A DNA stretch of 36,044 bases from Flavobacterium piscis (GTDB lineage Bacteria; Bacteroidota; Bacteroidia; Flavobacteriales; Flavobacteriaceae): positions 1-36,044 of the forward strand of contig NZ_LVEN01000021.1 in assembly GCF_001686925.1 (NCBI RefSeq), written 5' to 3'. The translations under genes were made by a program, and so were the position numbers. The notes beneath the pieces are model-generated. The model was given only the letters and a program-made list of their open reading frames with translations, had not been told where the DNA came from and ran no database searches. This document shows, one piece after another, positions 8,947 through 16,216 of this stretch; position 1 is the stretch's first letter; each line of letters begins with the position of its first letter.

Positions 8947-9995
8947 GTGTAAAAATTATAACAGTTGCCAAGCAACTCCCCAAATATTCGCGTGCAACAG
9001 CAGATATACTTCCGTTTTTGGATGTGTGGCTGCAGGATCAGGACGAACGTTTCATCAAAAAAGTAAAAAAGATTTTTGAAGGCGCAGCTGTATACAAACG
9101 CTACTCGATCATGGATCCTGAAGAAGTTTTTACAGCAACCTCTTTTGAAGATAAAAATGATATTTACAGCCGTGAAGTGATTATTCTGGGCGAACAGGTA
9201 TTAGAAAAAGCGCTTAAAAAAGCAGGTTGGGATCCAGAAACACTGGATTACATTATTACTGTAAGCTGTACGGGTATAATGATTCCGTCTCTGGATGCTT
9301 ATCTCATTAATAAAATGAAATTGAAGCAAGATATCATAAGGCTTCCGGTAACCGAAATGGGTTGTGCAGCCGGAATATCAGGTATTATATACGCAAAAAA
9401 TTTCCTGAAAGCCAATCCGGGGAAACGTGCCGCTGTTATAGCAGTAGAATCTCCAACGGCAACTTTTCAGCTCAATGATTTTTCGATGCCTAATATTGTA
9501 AGTGCAGCTATTTTTGGCGATGGAGCCGCTTGCTGTTTATTGTCATCCTACGAAGAAGATTATGGCCCTGAAATACTAAATGAAGAAATGTATCATTTTT
9601 ATGATGCCGAACATATGATGGGTTTTAAACTGACCAATAGTGGTTTGCAAATGGTTTTGGATATAGAAGTTCCCGATACTATTTCGTCGCATTTTGGAGA
9701 TATCATTCACCCGTTTTTAGAAAAAAACAATTTAGAAATTAAGGATATAGACCACATGATTTTTCATCCCGGCGGAAAAAAAATAGTCAACACCGTAGAA
9801 TCTCTATTTTCCGGATTAGGCAAAAATATCGATGCAACTAAAGAAGTCCTCAAACAATACGGCAATATGTCGAGTGCAACTGTTTTATATGTCTTAGAAA
9901 ATATTATGGACGGAAATCCAAAGTTGGGAGAAAAAGGATTGATGTTAAGTTTTGGTCCGGGATTTTCGGCACAACGTGTTTTGTTGCAATGGTAA
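8943..9995 (+). CDS. Type III polyketide synthase (chalcone/stilbene synthase family)
   Basis: The protein has 350 residues, normal for the family. The catalytic triad is complete: Cys141 (VTEMGCAAG), His275 (MIFHPGGKK) and Asn308 (QYGNMSSATV). The C-terminal GFGPG-type loop is present as SFGPGFSAQRVLL. Bacterial enzymes of this kind extend acyl-CoA or acyl-ACP starters with malonyl-CoA to make alkylpyrones, alkylresorcinols or resorcylic acids. Its methyltransferase and flavoprotein partners are encoded just upstream with coupled starts, and an acyl-ACP building set lies downstream, so a long or unusual acyl starter is likely. No product can be read from the sequence. Confidence in the family is very high. 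Confidence 0.95.
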   Translation: MSVKIITVAKQLPKYSRATADILPFLDVWLQDQDERFIKKVKKIFEGAAVYKRYSIMDPEEVFTATSFEDKNDIYSREVIILGEQVLEKALKKAGWDPETLDYIITVSCTGIMIPSLDAYLINKMKLKQDIIRLPVTEMGCAAGISGIIYAKNFLKANPGKRAAVIAVESPTATFQLNDFSMPNIVSAAIFGDGAACCLLSSYEEDYGPEILNEEMYHFYDAEHMMGFKLTNSGLQMVLDIEVPDTISSHFGDIIHPFLEKNNLEIKDIDHMIFHPGGKKIVNTVESLFSGLGKNIDATKEVLKQYGNMSSATVLYVLENIMDGNPKLGEKGLMLSFGPGFSAQRVLLQW

Positions 9996-10216
9996 TAGTA
10001 GCCAATTGAATTTGATTATTGTTAAATAAAATTACAAGCGGACTCAATTGATTCGCCAGGAGAAGGCACAGATTAAAATGCATTTTTGAATAATTTAAAA
10101 ATATTGAAATTTTGTTTCCTTCGAATTAAAAAAATCCGTTTTAATCCGCGTCTTTACGAAGTAAATCCGTGTTATCCGCGTTCCGTTAGACATCAAATTA
10201 TTAAACGAAATAAATT
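9996..10216. repeat. Gap splitting the cluster, with a degenerate inverted repeat
   Basis: The 221 bases between the type III PKS and the dehydratase hold no gene. A fragment near 10070 (ggcacagattaaaa) pairs imperfectly with one near 10139 (ttttaatccgcgtc), and several AATCCG words follow. This resembles the intergenic element seen complete at 31643-31700 of this window. No clear terminator or promoter is visible, so it is undecided whether the downstream four genes are co-transcribed with the upstream three. Confidence 0.5.
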
Positions 10217-10654
10217 ATGACTTTAAAAAATATTATAGCTCAATTACCTTACAGCAAACCTTTTCTTTTTGTAGATGAGCTGTTGCATGTAGATGAAAAC
10301 AGTATTACAGGAACGTATACTTTCAGCGAAGATCTTGATTTTTACAAAGGTCATTTTAAAGGCAATCCTGTAACTCCCGGTGTCATTTTAACCGAAACAA
10401 TGGCTCAGATTGGAATGGTTTGCCTGGGAATATATTTACTGGGAGATGGCTTTAATAAAAATACAGTAATAGCTTTTACATCGGCAGATATGCAATTTTT
10501 AAAACCTGTTTATCCTAACGAAAAAGTAACAGTAAGTTCTCAGAAATCATTTTTCAGGTTTGGAAAACTAAAATGCGATGTTGTTATGAAAAACGAAGCC
10601 GGACAAGAAGTCTGCAAAGGTATTTTGGCTGGCATGATTACAAATAAATTATGA
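10217..10654 (+). CDS. FabZ/FabA-like 3-hydroxyacyl-ACP dehydratase
   Basis: The product has 145 residues with a hot-dog fold signature: the central helix motif YKGHFKGNPVTPGVILTETM carries the catalytic His46 and Glu60 expected for FabZ-type enzymes. It would remove water from 3-hydroxyacyl-ACP to give the enoyl-ACP. It starts the second block of the cluster and overlaps the ketosynthase gene by 4 bases (ATGA), which indicates coupled translation. Because a carrier protein and ketosynthase are encoded next to it, it is probably dedicated to this pathway rather than to housekeeping fatty acid synthesis. No ketoreductase gene is present in the cluster to make its substrate; a cellular FabG may serve. 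Confidence 0.88.
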   Translation: MTLKNIIAQLPYSKPFLFVDELLHVDENSITGTYTFSEDLDFYKGHFKGNPVTPGVILTETMAQIGMVCLGIYLLGDGFNKNTVIAFTSADMQFLKPVYPNEKVTVSSQKSFFRFGKLKCDVVMKNEAGQEVCKGILAGMITNKL

Positions 10655-11925
10655 GTAAAAGAATTGTAATAACAGGCTTAGGCGTAGCAGCTCCAAACGG
10701 GGTTGGGATTCCTGCATTTACGAATTCCATAAAAAATGGCATTTCGGGAATTCGTCATGATACGCAATTAGAAGAATTACAATTTTCATGTCAGATTGCG
10801 GGTCAGCCTCCAATTTCAGACGAACTAAAATCTCAGTATTTTACAGAGCTTGAATTACGCGGTTTTAATAGTACAGGAATTTTATACGGCGTTATTGCCG
10901 GAATAGAAGCCTGGAAAAATGCAGGTTTACCAATAGAAAATAATGATGAACCGGATTGGAATAGCGGAACCATTTTTGGATCAGGAACATCGGGCATCGA
11001 TAAATTTCGTGAAAGCATTTATAAAATAGACGAATTGCAGGTTCGGCGATTGGGCAGCACTGTGGTAGCGCAAACCATGAACAGCGGTATTAGTGCCTAT
11101 CTTGGTGGCAAGCTGGGTTTAGGCAATCAGGTAACTACAAATTCATCGGCCTGTGCTACAGGAACCGAAGCTATCATGATGGCGTATGACCGTATAAAAT
11201 CCGGACAGGCAAAACGCATTTTGGCAGGAAGCACAGGTGACAGCGGTCCTTATATTTGGGCAGGATTTGATGCTTTGCGCGTTTGCAGTTCTAAATATAA
11301 TAATGCACCTGAACAAGGTTCCAGACCTATGAGTGCCAGCGCAGCGGGATTTGTTCCCGGAAGCGGTGCCGGAGCTCTTGTCATCGAAGATCTTGAAAGT
11401 GCTTTAGAACGAGGTGCAACTATTTACGCCGAAATTTTAGGAGGAAATGTAAACTCGGGCGGACAACGTGGTAACGGAAGCATGACAGCTCCCAATAGTA
11501 CTGCCGTTCAGAAATGTATTACTGATGCCATCCAAAATGCAGGAATTACTGCAGCTGATATCGATGCTATAAACGGCCATCTTACCGCGACTACAAAAGA
11601 CAGTCTGGAAATCGAAAACTGGACTAAAGCTTTAGATCGAAAGGGAACTAACTTTCCGTATATCAATTCCTTAAAAAGTATGACCGGACATTGCCTGAGT
11701 GCGGCCGGAAGTATCGAAAGTGTTGCTATAATTTTACAGCTTCATGAAGGTTTTTTATTTGGAAATACTAATTGCGAAGATCTTCATCCTGAAATTACCG
11801 CACTTATTGATTCCTCAAAAGTGCCTTTTAAAACAATTGATAAAAATCTCAATATAATTGCCAAAGCAAGTTTTGGTTTTGGCGATGTAAATGCGTGTAT
11901 AATCTTTAAAAAATTTGAAAACTAA
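10651..11925 (+). CDS. Beta-ketoacyl-ACP synthase (KAS I/II, FabF-like)
   Basis: The protein has 424 residues, typical of FabF. The Cys-His-His active site is present: Cys168 (NSSACATGT), His310 (INGHLTATTKD) and His347 (SMTGHCLSAAG). The stretch around His310 departs from the usual HGTST pattern (here GHLTATTKD), suggesting a specialised branch rather than a housekeeping FabF. Terminal motifs ITGLGVAAPNG and KASFGFGDVNACIIF are typical. It would extend acyl chains on the ACP encoded 1 base downstream. The gene lies between the dehydratase (4-base overlap) and the ACP. It contains Cys and both His, so it is a condensing subunit and not a chain-length factor. Confidence 0.93.
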   Translation: MSKRIVITGLGVAAPNGVGIPAFTNSIKNGISGIRHDTQLEELQFSCQIAGQPPISDELKSQYFTELELRGFNSTGILYGVIAGIEAWKNAGLPIENNDEPDWNSGTIFGSGTSGIDKFRESIYKIDELQVRRLGSTVVAQTMNSGISAYLGGKLGLGNQVTTNSSACATGTEAIMMAYDRIKSGQAKRILAGSTGDSGPYIWAGFDALRVCSSKYNNAPEQGSRPMSASAAGFVPGSGAGALVIEDLESALERGATIYAEILGGNVNSGGQRGNGSMTAPNSTAVQKCITDAIQNAGITAADIDAINGHLTATTKDSLEIENWTKALDRKGTNFPYINSLKSMTGHCLSAAGSIESVAIILQLHEGFLFGNTNCEDLHPEITALIDSSKVPFKTIDKNLNIIAKASFGFGDVNACIIFKKFEN

Positions 11926-11926
11926 T

Positions 11927-12181
11927 ATGAACAAAGAAGAACTTATAGCGAAATTAAAACTGATCATAAAGCCCTATACAACAAATACAGAAGCTTATGA
12001 CAACCTTACCGAAGACACCGATTTTATCAATGATCTGAACATAAATTCAGCTAATTTGGTAGACATTATTTTGGATATTGAAGAAGCATTTGACGTTGTT
12101 ATTGATAATACTGATATGGAACGAATGCTGGATGTTAAAACTTCGGTAGAAATTATAGCTGAAAAGCTCGCTGCAAAATGA
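11927..12181 (+). CDS. Acyl carrier protein
   Basis: I begin at ATG 11927; an in-frame TTG at 11915 lies inside the ketosynthase gene. The 84-residue product is acidic and helical, with the carrier motif DLNINSANLVDIILDIEEAF. Ser41 is the likely phosphopantetheine site, in the sequence NSAN instead of the usual DSLD, which marks it as a diverged, pathway-specific ACP. The stop overlaps the start of the phosphopantetheinyl transferase gene (ATGA). It would hold the growing chain made by the neighbouring ketosynthase and dehydratase. Confidence 0.9.
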   Translation: MNKEELIAKLKLIIKPYTTNTEAYDNLTEDTDFINDLNINSANLVDIILDIEEAFDVVIDNTDMERMLDVKTSVEIIAEKLAAK

Positions 12182-12687
12182 TTGGTAATGATGTTATAGA
12201 TATTCTGCAATCCCGCCAGGAAAGCAACTGGCAGCGTAAAGGTTTTATCGAAAAGATTTTTACTGTTGCTGAACAATTACAAATATCACAAACATCAGAT
12301 CCTGAAACGATGATATGGCTGCTTTGGAGCATGAAAGAAGCAGCCTATAAAATATATAACCGGCAAACCAAAATAAGGAAATATATTCCTAAAAAACTGG
12401 CGTGTACTATTATCTCAAAAAACGAACACTCTGCTACAGGAATAGTAATTTGTGAGGATAATAATTATTACACCAAAACCACAATCTCCAAAGATAGTTT
12501 ACATACCATAGCTGTAACCAATATTGATCACTTCATTAATGTAATTGAAATGGTTAAAAAAGATATTATCAAAGATGAAAACGGAATACCTTTCTTAGCC
12601 AAACCTTCATTAAATATTATGAAAGACGTTTCGATAAGTCATCACGGACGTTTTGAAAAAGTGGTTACTCTTTTATTACCCTCTTAA
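12178..12687 (+). CDS. 4'-phosphopantetheinyl transferase, AcpS-like
   Basis: The 169-residue protein starts with the Mg-binding motif GNDVIDI (Asp5, Asp8), has the second signature SMKEAAYK (Lys53, Glu54, Lys58), and ends with VSISHHGRFE, in the same order as in AcpS. It is longer than typical AcpS (about 120-130). Coupled by a 4-base overlap to the ACP gene, it probably converts that ACP from apo to holo form. A second transferase of the Sfp type is encoded at 15461-16114, so the two nearby carrier proteins each appear to have their own activating enzyme. It is the last gene of the cluster. Confidence 0.88.
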   Translation: MIGNDVIDILQSRQESNWQRKGFIEKIFTVAEQLQISQTSDPETMIWLLWSMKEAAYKIYNRQTKIRKYIPKKLACTIISKNEHSATGIVICEDNNYYTKTTISKDSLHTIAVTNIDHFINVIEMVKKDIIKDENGIPFLAKPSLNIMKDVSISHHGRFEKVVTLLLPS

Positions 12688-12906
12688 ATTAGAGTTTTTA
12701 GCAGCTCGATTTCTTCTCTCTTTTTTCCTTATTTACTTTTATTTGTTTTTTAGTTCGATTTCTTTTTTATTTTTTTCTATTTCTTTTCCCAGTTATAAAT
12801 TTCCTAAAAACAACGGTATCGGCTTGTACCAAAGAAAACCTGTCTAATTTCAAACTTCAATATTCCATAGTTATAAATTTAATTTATAAACACTAAAAAT
12901 TATTAA
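12688..12906. other. Intergenic stretch with pyrimidine-rich tract
   Basis: This is the first part of the 312-base gap before the OsmC-like gene. Bases 12707-12790 are strongly T/C-rich on the plus strand. A reading frame continues through it from the preceding gene in another phase, but it encodes only Phe/Ser/Leu runs and is not a gene. A weak stem just after the stop (CTCT/AGAG around 12680-12695, then TTTTT) might help end the biosynthetic transcript. Confidence 0.4.
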
Positions 12907-12938
12907 TTTGATTAATAAGCATAGTCGCTATACATTTG
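12907..12938 (+). promoter_or_regulatory. Bacteroidota-type promoter for the OsmC-like gene
   Basis: TTTG at 12907-12910 and TACATTTG at 12931-12938 are separated by 20 bases, an exact match to the -33/-7 consensus TTTG-N19-21-TAnnTTTG. Transcription would begin near 12945, leaving a leader of about 55 bases before ATG 13000. Confidence 0.8.
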
Positions 12939-12999
12939 TCTCATCAAAATCAAACAAACGATTTGAATCATTAAATAAATAACTATAAAAATTAAGATC

Positions 13000-13416
13000 A
13001 TGAAATTTACAAGAAGAGCAAACGCAAATTGGAAAGGTACAGGAATGGAAGGAAAAGGTACAATCAGTACTCAAAGTACCACTTTAAACAATGCACAATT
13101 ATCTTTTAAAACCCGTTTTGAAGAAGGTGTAGGAACCAATCCTGAAGAATTAATCGCAGCGGCACATTCTGGCTGTTTTACCATGCAACTTAGCTTTTTA
13201 CTTTCTGAAGCAGGATTTATTCCGGAAGATTTAAGTACCGAAGCAAAAGTAACTTTTGAAGACGGAACAATCACTTTGATTCAGTTAATCCTTAACGGAA
13301 AAGTTCCTGGAATTACAGCAGAAGATTTTCAGAAAGCGGCACAAAAAGCAAAAGAAATTTGCCCAATCTCAAAGCTATTAAATACTGAAATTACTTTATC
13401 AGTTACATTACAATAA
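13000..13416 (+). CDS. OsmC-family peroxiredoxin-like protein
   Basis: The product has 138 residues with the OsmC pair of redox cysteines: Cys59 (AAHSGCFTMQ) and Cys121 (KEICPISKLL). The N-terminal segment TRRANANWKGTGMEGKGT and the TNPEELIAAAH motif are typical of OsmC, whereas Ohr proteins have GWSAC at the corresponding place. The family reduces organic hydroperoxides at the first cysteine. It has its own strong promoter. The encoded OxyR lies about 1 kb away, convergent, and might control it, but I see no OxyR site that I can trust. A different family member, Ohr, is encoded at 35539-35949. Confidence 0.9.
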   Translation: MKFTRRANANWKGTGMEGKGTISTQSTTLNNAQLSFKTRFEEGVGTNPEELIAAAHSGCFTMQLSFLLSEAGFIPEDLSTEAKVTFEDGTITLIQLILNGKVPGITAEDFQKAAQKAKEICPISKLLNTEITLSVTLQ

Positions 13417-13422
13417 ATATTC

Positions 13423-13466
13423 TGTGTCACCCTGAGCGGGGCTTCGACTTCGCTCAGTTTGACACA
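13423..13466. repeat. Palindromic intergenic element
   Basis: Arms TGTGTC and CTGAGCG pair with CGCTCAG and GACACA around the central gcttcgactt, giving a hairpin 7 bases after the OsmC stop. It resembles common flavobacterial intergenic repeats built on CTGAGCGAAGTCGAAG-like words. It lacks a T-tract directly after the stem, so it is not a classical terminator, though it may stabilise the mRNA end. Confidence 0.7.
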
Positions 13467-13529
13467 ACAAAACAACAACAAAACAATATAATAGAAAAAC
13501 ATACAACAACAATTTAAAAACACACAATT

Positions 13530-14318
13530 ATGAAAACAATAGCATTAAAAGAACAATTGAATCGTTATTTCATGTTCGCAGTACTTATTTTTAGTTTCTT
13601 ATTTGCAACAGCAAATTCTAATGCACAAACAACTCCTCCGCAAATTAAAAACGTTGTATTAGTACACGGTGCATTCGCCGATGGTTCTGGATGGAAAGGT
13701 TTATATCAGGTATTAACTAAAAAAGGATACAACGTTACCATCGTTCAAAACCCTTTAAGCTCTCTTGAAGATGACGTACGAGTAACTAATTTAGCACTAG
13801 ACAAACAAGACGGACCAACAATTTTGGTCGGCCATTCATGGGGTGGTACTGTAATTACAGAGGCAGGAAATCATCCTAAAGTAGCGGCATTGGTTTATGT
13901 AGCAGCTTTACAGCCTGATAACGGAGAAACTTCTGTGCAATGGTTAATGACGGCTCCTCCAGCTCCTGAAAATGGTGTATTGAGTCCTGATGACAAAGGA
14001 GTTGTGTATTATGATAAAGCTAAATTTCATGCTGGTTTTGCTGGAGATATCAGCAAAGAAGACGCTGATTTTATGTATGCTTCTCAAGGTGCATTCTACG
14101 CAAAAGGATTTGGAACTCCTATCACCAAAGCGGCCTGGAGAAATAAACCTTCGTACGGAATTGTAGCAACTGAAGACAAAAGTATATCTCCTGAAATAGA
14201 ACGCGCCATGTACAAACGTTCGAATACAAAAATCACAGAAATAAAAGGAAGTCACGTCGTATTTATTTCGCAACCTGAAGCTGTAGCGAAAGTTATTATT
14301 GCTGCTTCTAAAAAATAA
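13530..14318 (+). CDS. Secreted alpha/beta hydrolase (esterase-like)
   Basis: The protein has 262 residues. Residues 1-32 form a signal peptide (FMFAVLIFSFLFATANSNAQ). The mature part opens with the oxyanion-loop motif VVLVHGAFADGSGW, has the nucleophile elbow GHSWGG (Ser103) and the late His242 (GSHVVF). This matches small-molecule alpha/beta hydrolases related to plant methyl esterases; the acid is probably an Asp near residue 213 (TEDKSIS). The substrate is unknown and the location is periplasmic or extracellular. It follows the OsmC-like gene by 113 bases, and the two may share a transcript. It is convergent with oxyR. Confidence 0.85.
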   Translation: MKTIALKEQLNRYFMFAVLIFSFLFATANSNAQTTPPQIKNVVLVHGAFADGSGWKGLYQVLTKKGYNVTIVQNPLSSLEDDVRVTNLALDKQDGPTILVGHSWGGTVITEAGNHPKVAALVYVAALQPDNGETSVQWLMTAPPAPENGVLSPDDKGVVYYDKAKFHAGFAGDISKEDADFMYASQGAFYAKGFGTPITKAAWRNKPSYGIVATEDKSISPEIERAMYKRSNTKITEIKGSHVVFISQPEAVAKVIIAASKK

Positions 14319-14319
14319 A

Positions 14320-14472
14320 TTAAAAATAAATTCCAAATTTTTTAAATTCCAAATTCCAATCTGTTGGATTCAAATTCCAATAAAAAAATTCCAAATTCCA
14401 TACCTTAATTGATGTTCTCATTTAAGTAATTGGAATTTGGATTTTCTCTTTAAAATTGGAATTTATTTTTAA
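14320..14472. repeat. Repeat-rich convergent terminator region
   Basis: The outer arms are a perfect 17-bp inverted repeat: TTAAAAATAAATTCCAA at 14320-14336 and its complement at 14456-14472, the latter overlapping the oxyR stop codon. In between, the words AAATTCCAA and ATTCCAA recur several times with another complementary TTGGAATTTGG. The structure sits between convergent genes and probably terminates both transcripts. The A/T-rich word repeats belong to the flavobacterial intergenic repeat class. Confidence 0.7.
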
Positions 14473-15458
14473 GCTTTTGAATGTGATTTTATATAATCAC
14501 TAACTGATTTGGCAAAATAAGGCGAATCATTCCAGCGTATTTTTCGATAGGCAAAATCTTTTTTTAAGGAATCCGGAAGACAATTCCAGATTGCTTCATT
14601 CATTTTTTCGAGCAATAGTTTTTTCGAAAAGGAATCAGAAACCACCAAACTAATTTCCCTTACGGGTTTTGGTTCTTTGAAAGGTTTAAAAAGTCCCGAA
14701 TTATTTTCGTTCAAAATAGAAAGTTCCGGTATAATCGCGAATCCTAATTGTGCGCGAACTAAATTTTTTAAGGTTTCGATTGAACTAATATCATACGTAA
14801 ATTGCTCCTTTATTTTTCCCGGTGTTTTGATTCCGCAGATATCCAGCAATTGTGCATTGTAGCAAAACTCGCTATGAAGTAACAGCAATTCGGTTTTATC
14901 ACCTTGCTGAAGTTCATAAAAATCATTATTAGCCATGGGGTGATGCTCGTTTAAATAGGCTACAAAAGGCTCTTTAAAAACAGGATGTTCAATTAAATTC
15001 GGGTTTCCGGTAGGCGTTGCCATCAAAACAACATCTAATGATCCCGTTTCCAGCTCTTTCATTAATTGTCCTGTATTGGCTTCTTTTATAATAAAGTGTA
15101 CATTGGGAGTTGCATCTTTCATCGCTTTTATAAACAGCGGAATCAAATAAGGAGACAAAGTCGAAATTACTCCTACCCTAACTTCACCTTCAAGCAAGTT
15201 TTTTTCGTTTACCACAAAATCACGAATTTCATCGGCTTCGCGCAGGATCTTTTTTGCTTTGTTTATAATCTCAATTCCAAGAGTTGTAGGTGTTAACGGA
15301 ACTTTATTTCGATCGAAAATTTTAATGCCAATTTCTTCTTCCAGATTTTTTAACTGAATGGTAAGTCCGGGTTGCGTAACCATACACACTTCGGCAGCTC
15401 TTGCAAAATGACGTTCTTCATCTAATGCTACAATATATTTTAATTGCTGTATGGTCAT
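14469..15458 (-). CDS. oxyR: OxyR, LysR-type peroxide-sensing regulator
   Basis: The 329-residue protein has an N-terminal LysR winged helix (TIQQLKYIVALDEERHFARA, recognition helix around VTQPGLTIQLKNLE) and a periplasmic-binding-like effector domain. The redox pair of OxyR is present with exactly the E. coli numbering and spacing: Cys199 (EFCYNAQ) and Cys208 (DICGI). It is thus expected to form a disulfide with peroxide and activate defence genes. The ATG lies only 2 bases after the stop of the Sfp-type transferase gene, so it appears to be the last gene of the operon of the reductase-type synthetase. That location is unusual for OxyR. The identification is strong. Confidence 0.92.
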   Translation of the reverse strand: MTIQQLKYIVALDEERHFARAAEVCMVTQPGLTIQLKNLEEEIGIKIFDRNKVPLTPTTLGIEIINKAKKILREADEIRDFVVNEKNLLEGEVRVGVISTLSPYLIPLFIKAMKDATPNVHFIIKEANTGQLMKELETGSLDVVLMATPTGNPNLIEHPVFKEPFVAYLNEHHPMANNDFYELQQGDKTELLLLHSEFCYNAQLLDICGIKTPGKIKEQFTYDISSIETLKNLVRAQLGFAIIPELSILNENNSGLFKPFKEPKPVREISLVVSDSFSKKLLLEKMNEAIWNCLPDSLKKDFAYRKIRWNDSPYFAKSVSDYIKSHSKA

Positions 15459-15460
15459 GA

Positions 15461-16114
15461 TTATAAATTTATTTTATAAAGATAAACAAAATCTTCTTTT
15501 TGTTTATGATCTATTTTGTTAGCATATGAAAGAGTGCATTTGTATTCTGAGTCAATTTTAATTTCTTCCAGATAGAATGTACTCCCTTTAATCGTTGTCG
15601 TATTATCAATAATTTCAAAAGACTTCAACTCCATTTGGCCCCATCCAAAAACTTTTAAAACGGCTTCTTTTTGAGTCCAATAATCAAAGAAAGCTTCATA
15701 TTTATTCATAGAAAGATTAATTTTGTTCCATTCCTCATCCAACATATAAGGCCTGAAATTATTAATATCAATTGGAGTTAGTTTTTCAATATCAATACCA
15801 ATTTGAGTAGAATTACTTATAGCACAAATCGCAATTTCTCCTGAATGTGAAATACTAAAATAAACCGGATTATCTTTAAAAAACGGTTTGTTAGCTGTGT
15901 TATAAACTATATCTTTTTCTTCGATATTTATATTAAACTGTTCCCTGACACCTCTAAACAGCAAAATCCGTCCTAAAAGAGACAATTGTGCATCCTGCCA
16001 TCTTTTGTGTTTTTTTATTTTTTGTATAAAATCAACAGAAAATTTTGACAGCTCATTTTTCAATAAATTTTCATGATTTTCTGCTGATAAATAAGCGTAG
16101 TAAATGTAGATCAA
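15461..16114 (-). CDS. Sfp-type 4'-phosphopantetheinyl transferase
   Basis: The protein has 217 residues with all signature motifs of the Sfp family: FSISHSGEIA (residues 86-95), GIDIEKL (Asp108 and Glu110, Mg binding) and YWTQKEAVLKVFG (Lys149, Glu150). It would attach phosphopantetheine to Ser571 of the carrier domain encoded just upstream at 16217-19288. There is no in-frame ATG near the N-terminus: the frame is closed by a stop at 16135-16133 and the only plausible start is TTG 16114. The 102-base gap to the synthetase gene and the 2-base gap to oxyR indicate a three-gene operon. Confidence 0.9.
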   Translation of the reverse strand: MIYIYYAYLSAENHENLLKNELSKFSVDFIQKIKKHKRWQDAQLSLLGRILLFRGVREQFNINIEEKDIVYNTANKPFFKDNPVYFSISHSGEIAICAISNSTQIGIDIEKLTPIDINNFRPYMLDEEWNKINLSMNKYEAFFDYWTQKEAVLKVFGWGQMELKSFEIIDNTTTIKGSTFYLEEIKIDSEYKCTLSYANKIDHKQKEDFVYLYKINL

Positions 16115-16216
16115 GCTTTCTTTGGAATTAGATTAATTAGCAAAAGAGAAAAACGAAAATTGAAAGGGACAATGCGAAAAGACACCATCCCTTTATAATT
16201 ATAAAATTCTTAATTT

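Noticed and set aside
7105..12687. Flexirubin or classical aryl-polyene cluster
   Set aside because: No DarA/DarB-type proteins, tyrosine ammonia-lyase, ketoreductase set or acyltransferase genes are present; the type III PKS is a different starting enzyme.
12653..12847. Open frame of 64 codons after the AcpS-like gene
   Set aside because: It encodes mostly Phe/Ser/Leu/Tyr from a pyrimidine-rich tract, overlaps the transferase gene in another frame, and has no family resemblance.
12936..12940. A further TTGTC half-site overlapping the OsmC promoter
   Set aside because: No partner at 21 bases on either side, and it is explained by the -7 box.
13944..14336. 130-codon minus-strand frame opposite the alpha/beta hydrolase
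   Set aside because: The hydrolase has a signal peptide and full catalytic motifs; the antisense product is rich in Phe, Arg and Ser without any motif.
14337..14455. CRISPR-like array of AAATTCCAA words
   Set aside because: The words are short, irregularly spaced and AT-rich, with no spacers of constant length and no cas genes.
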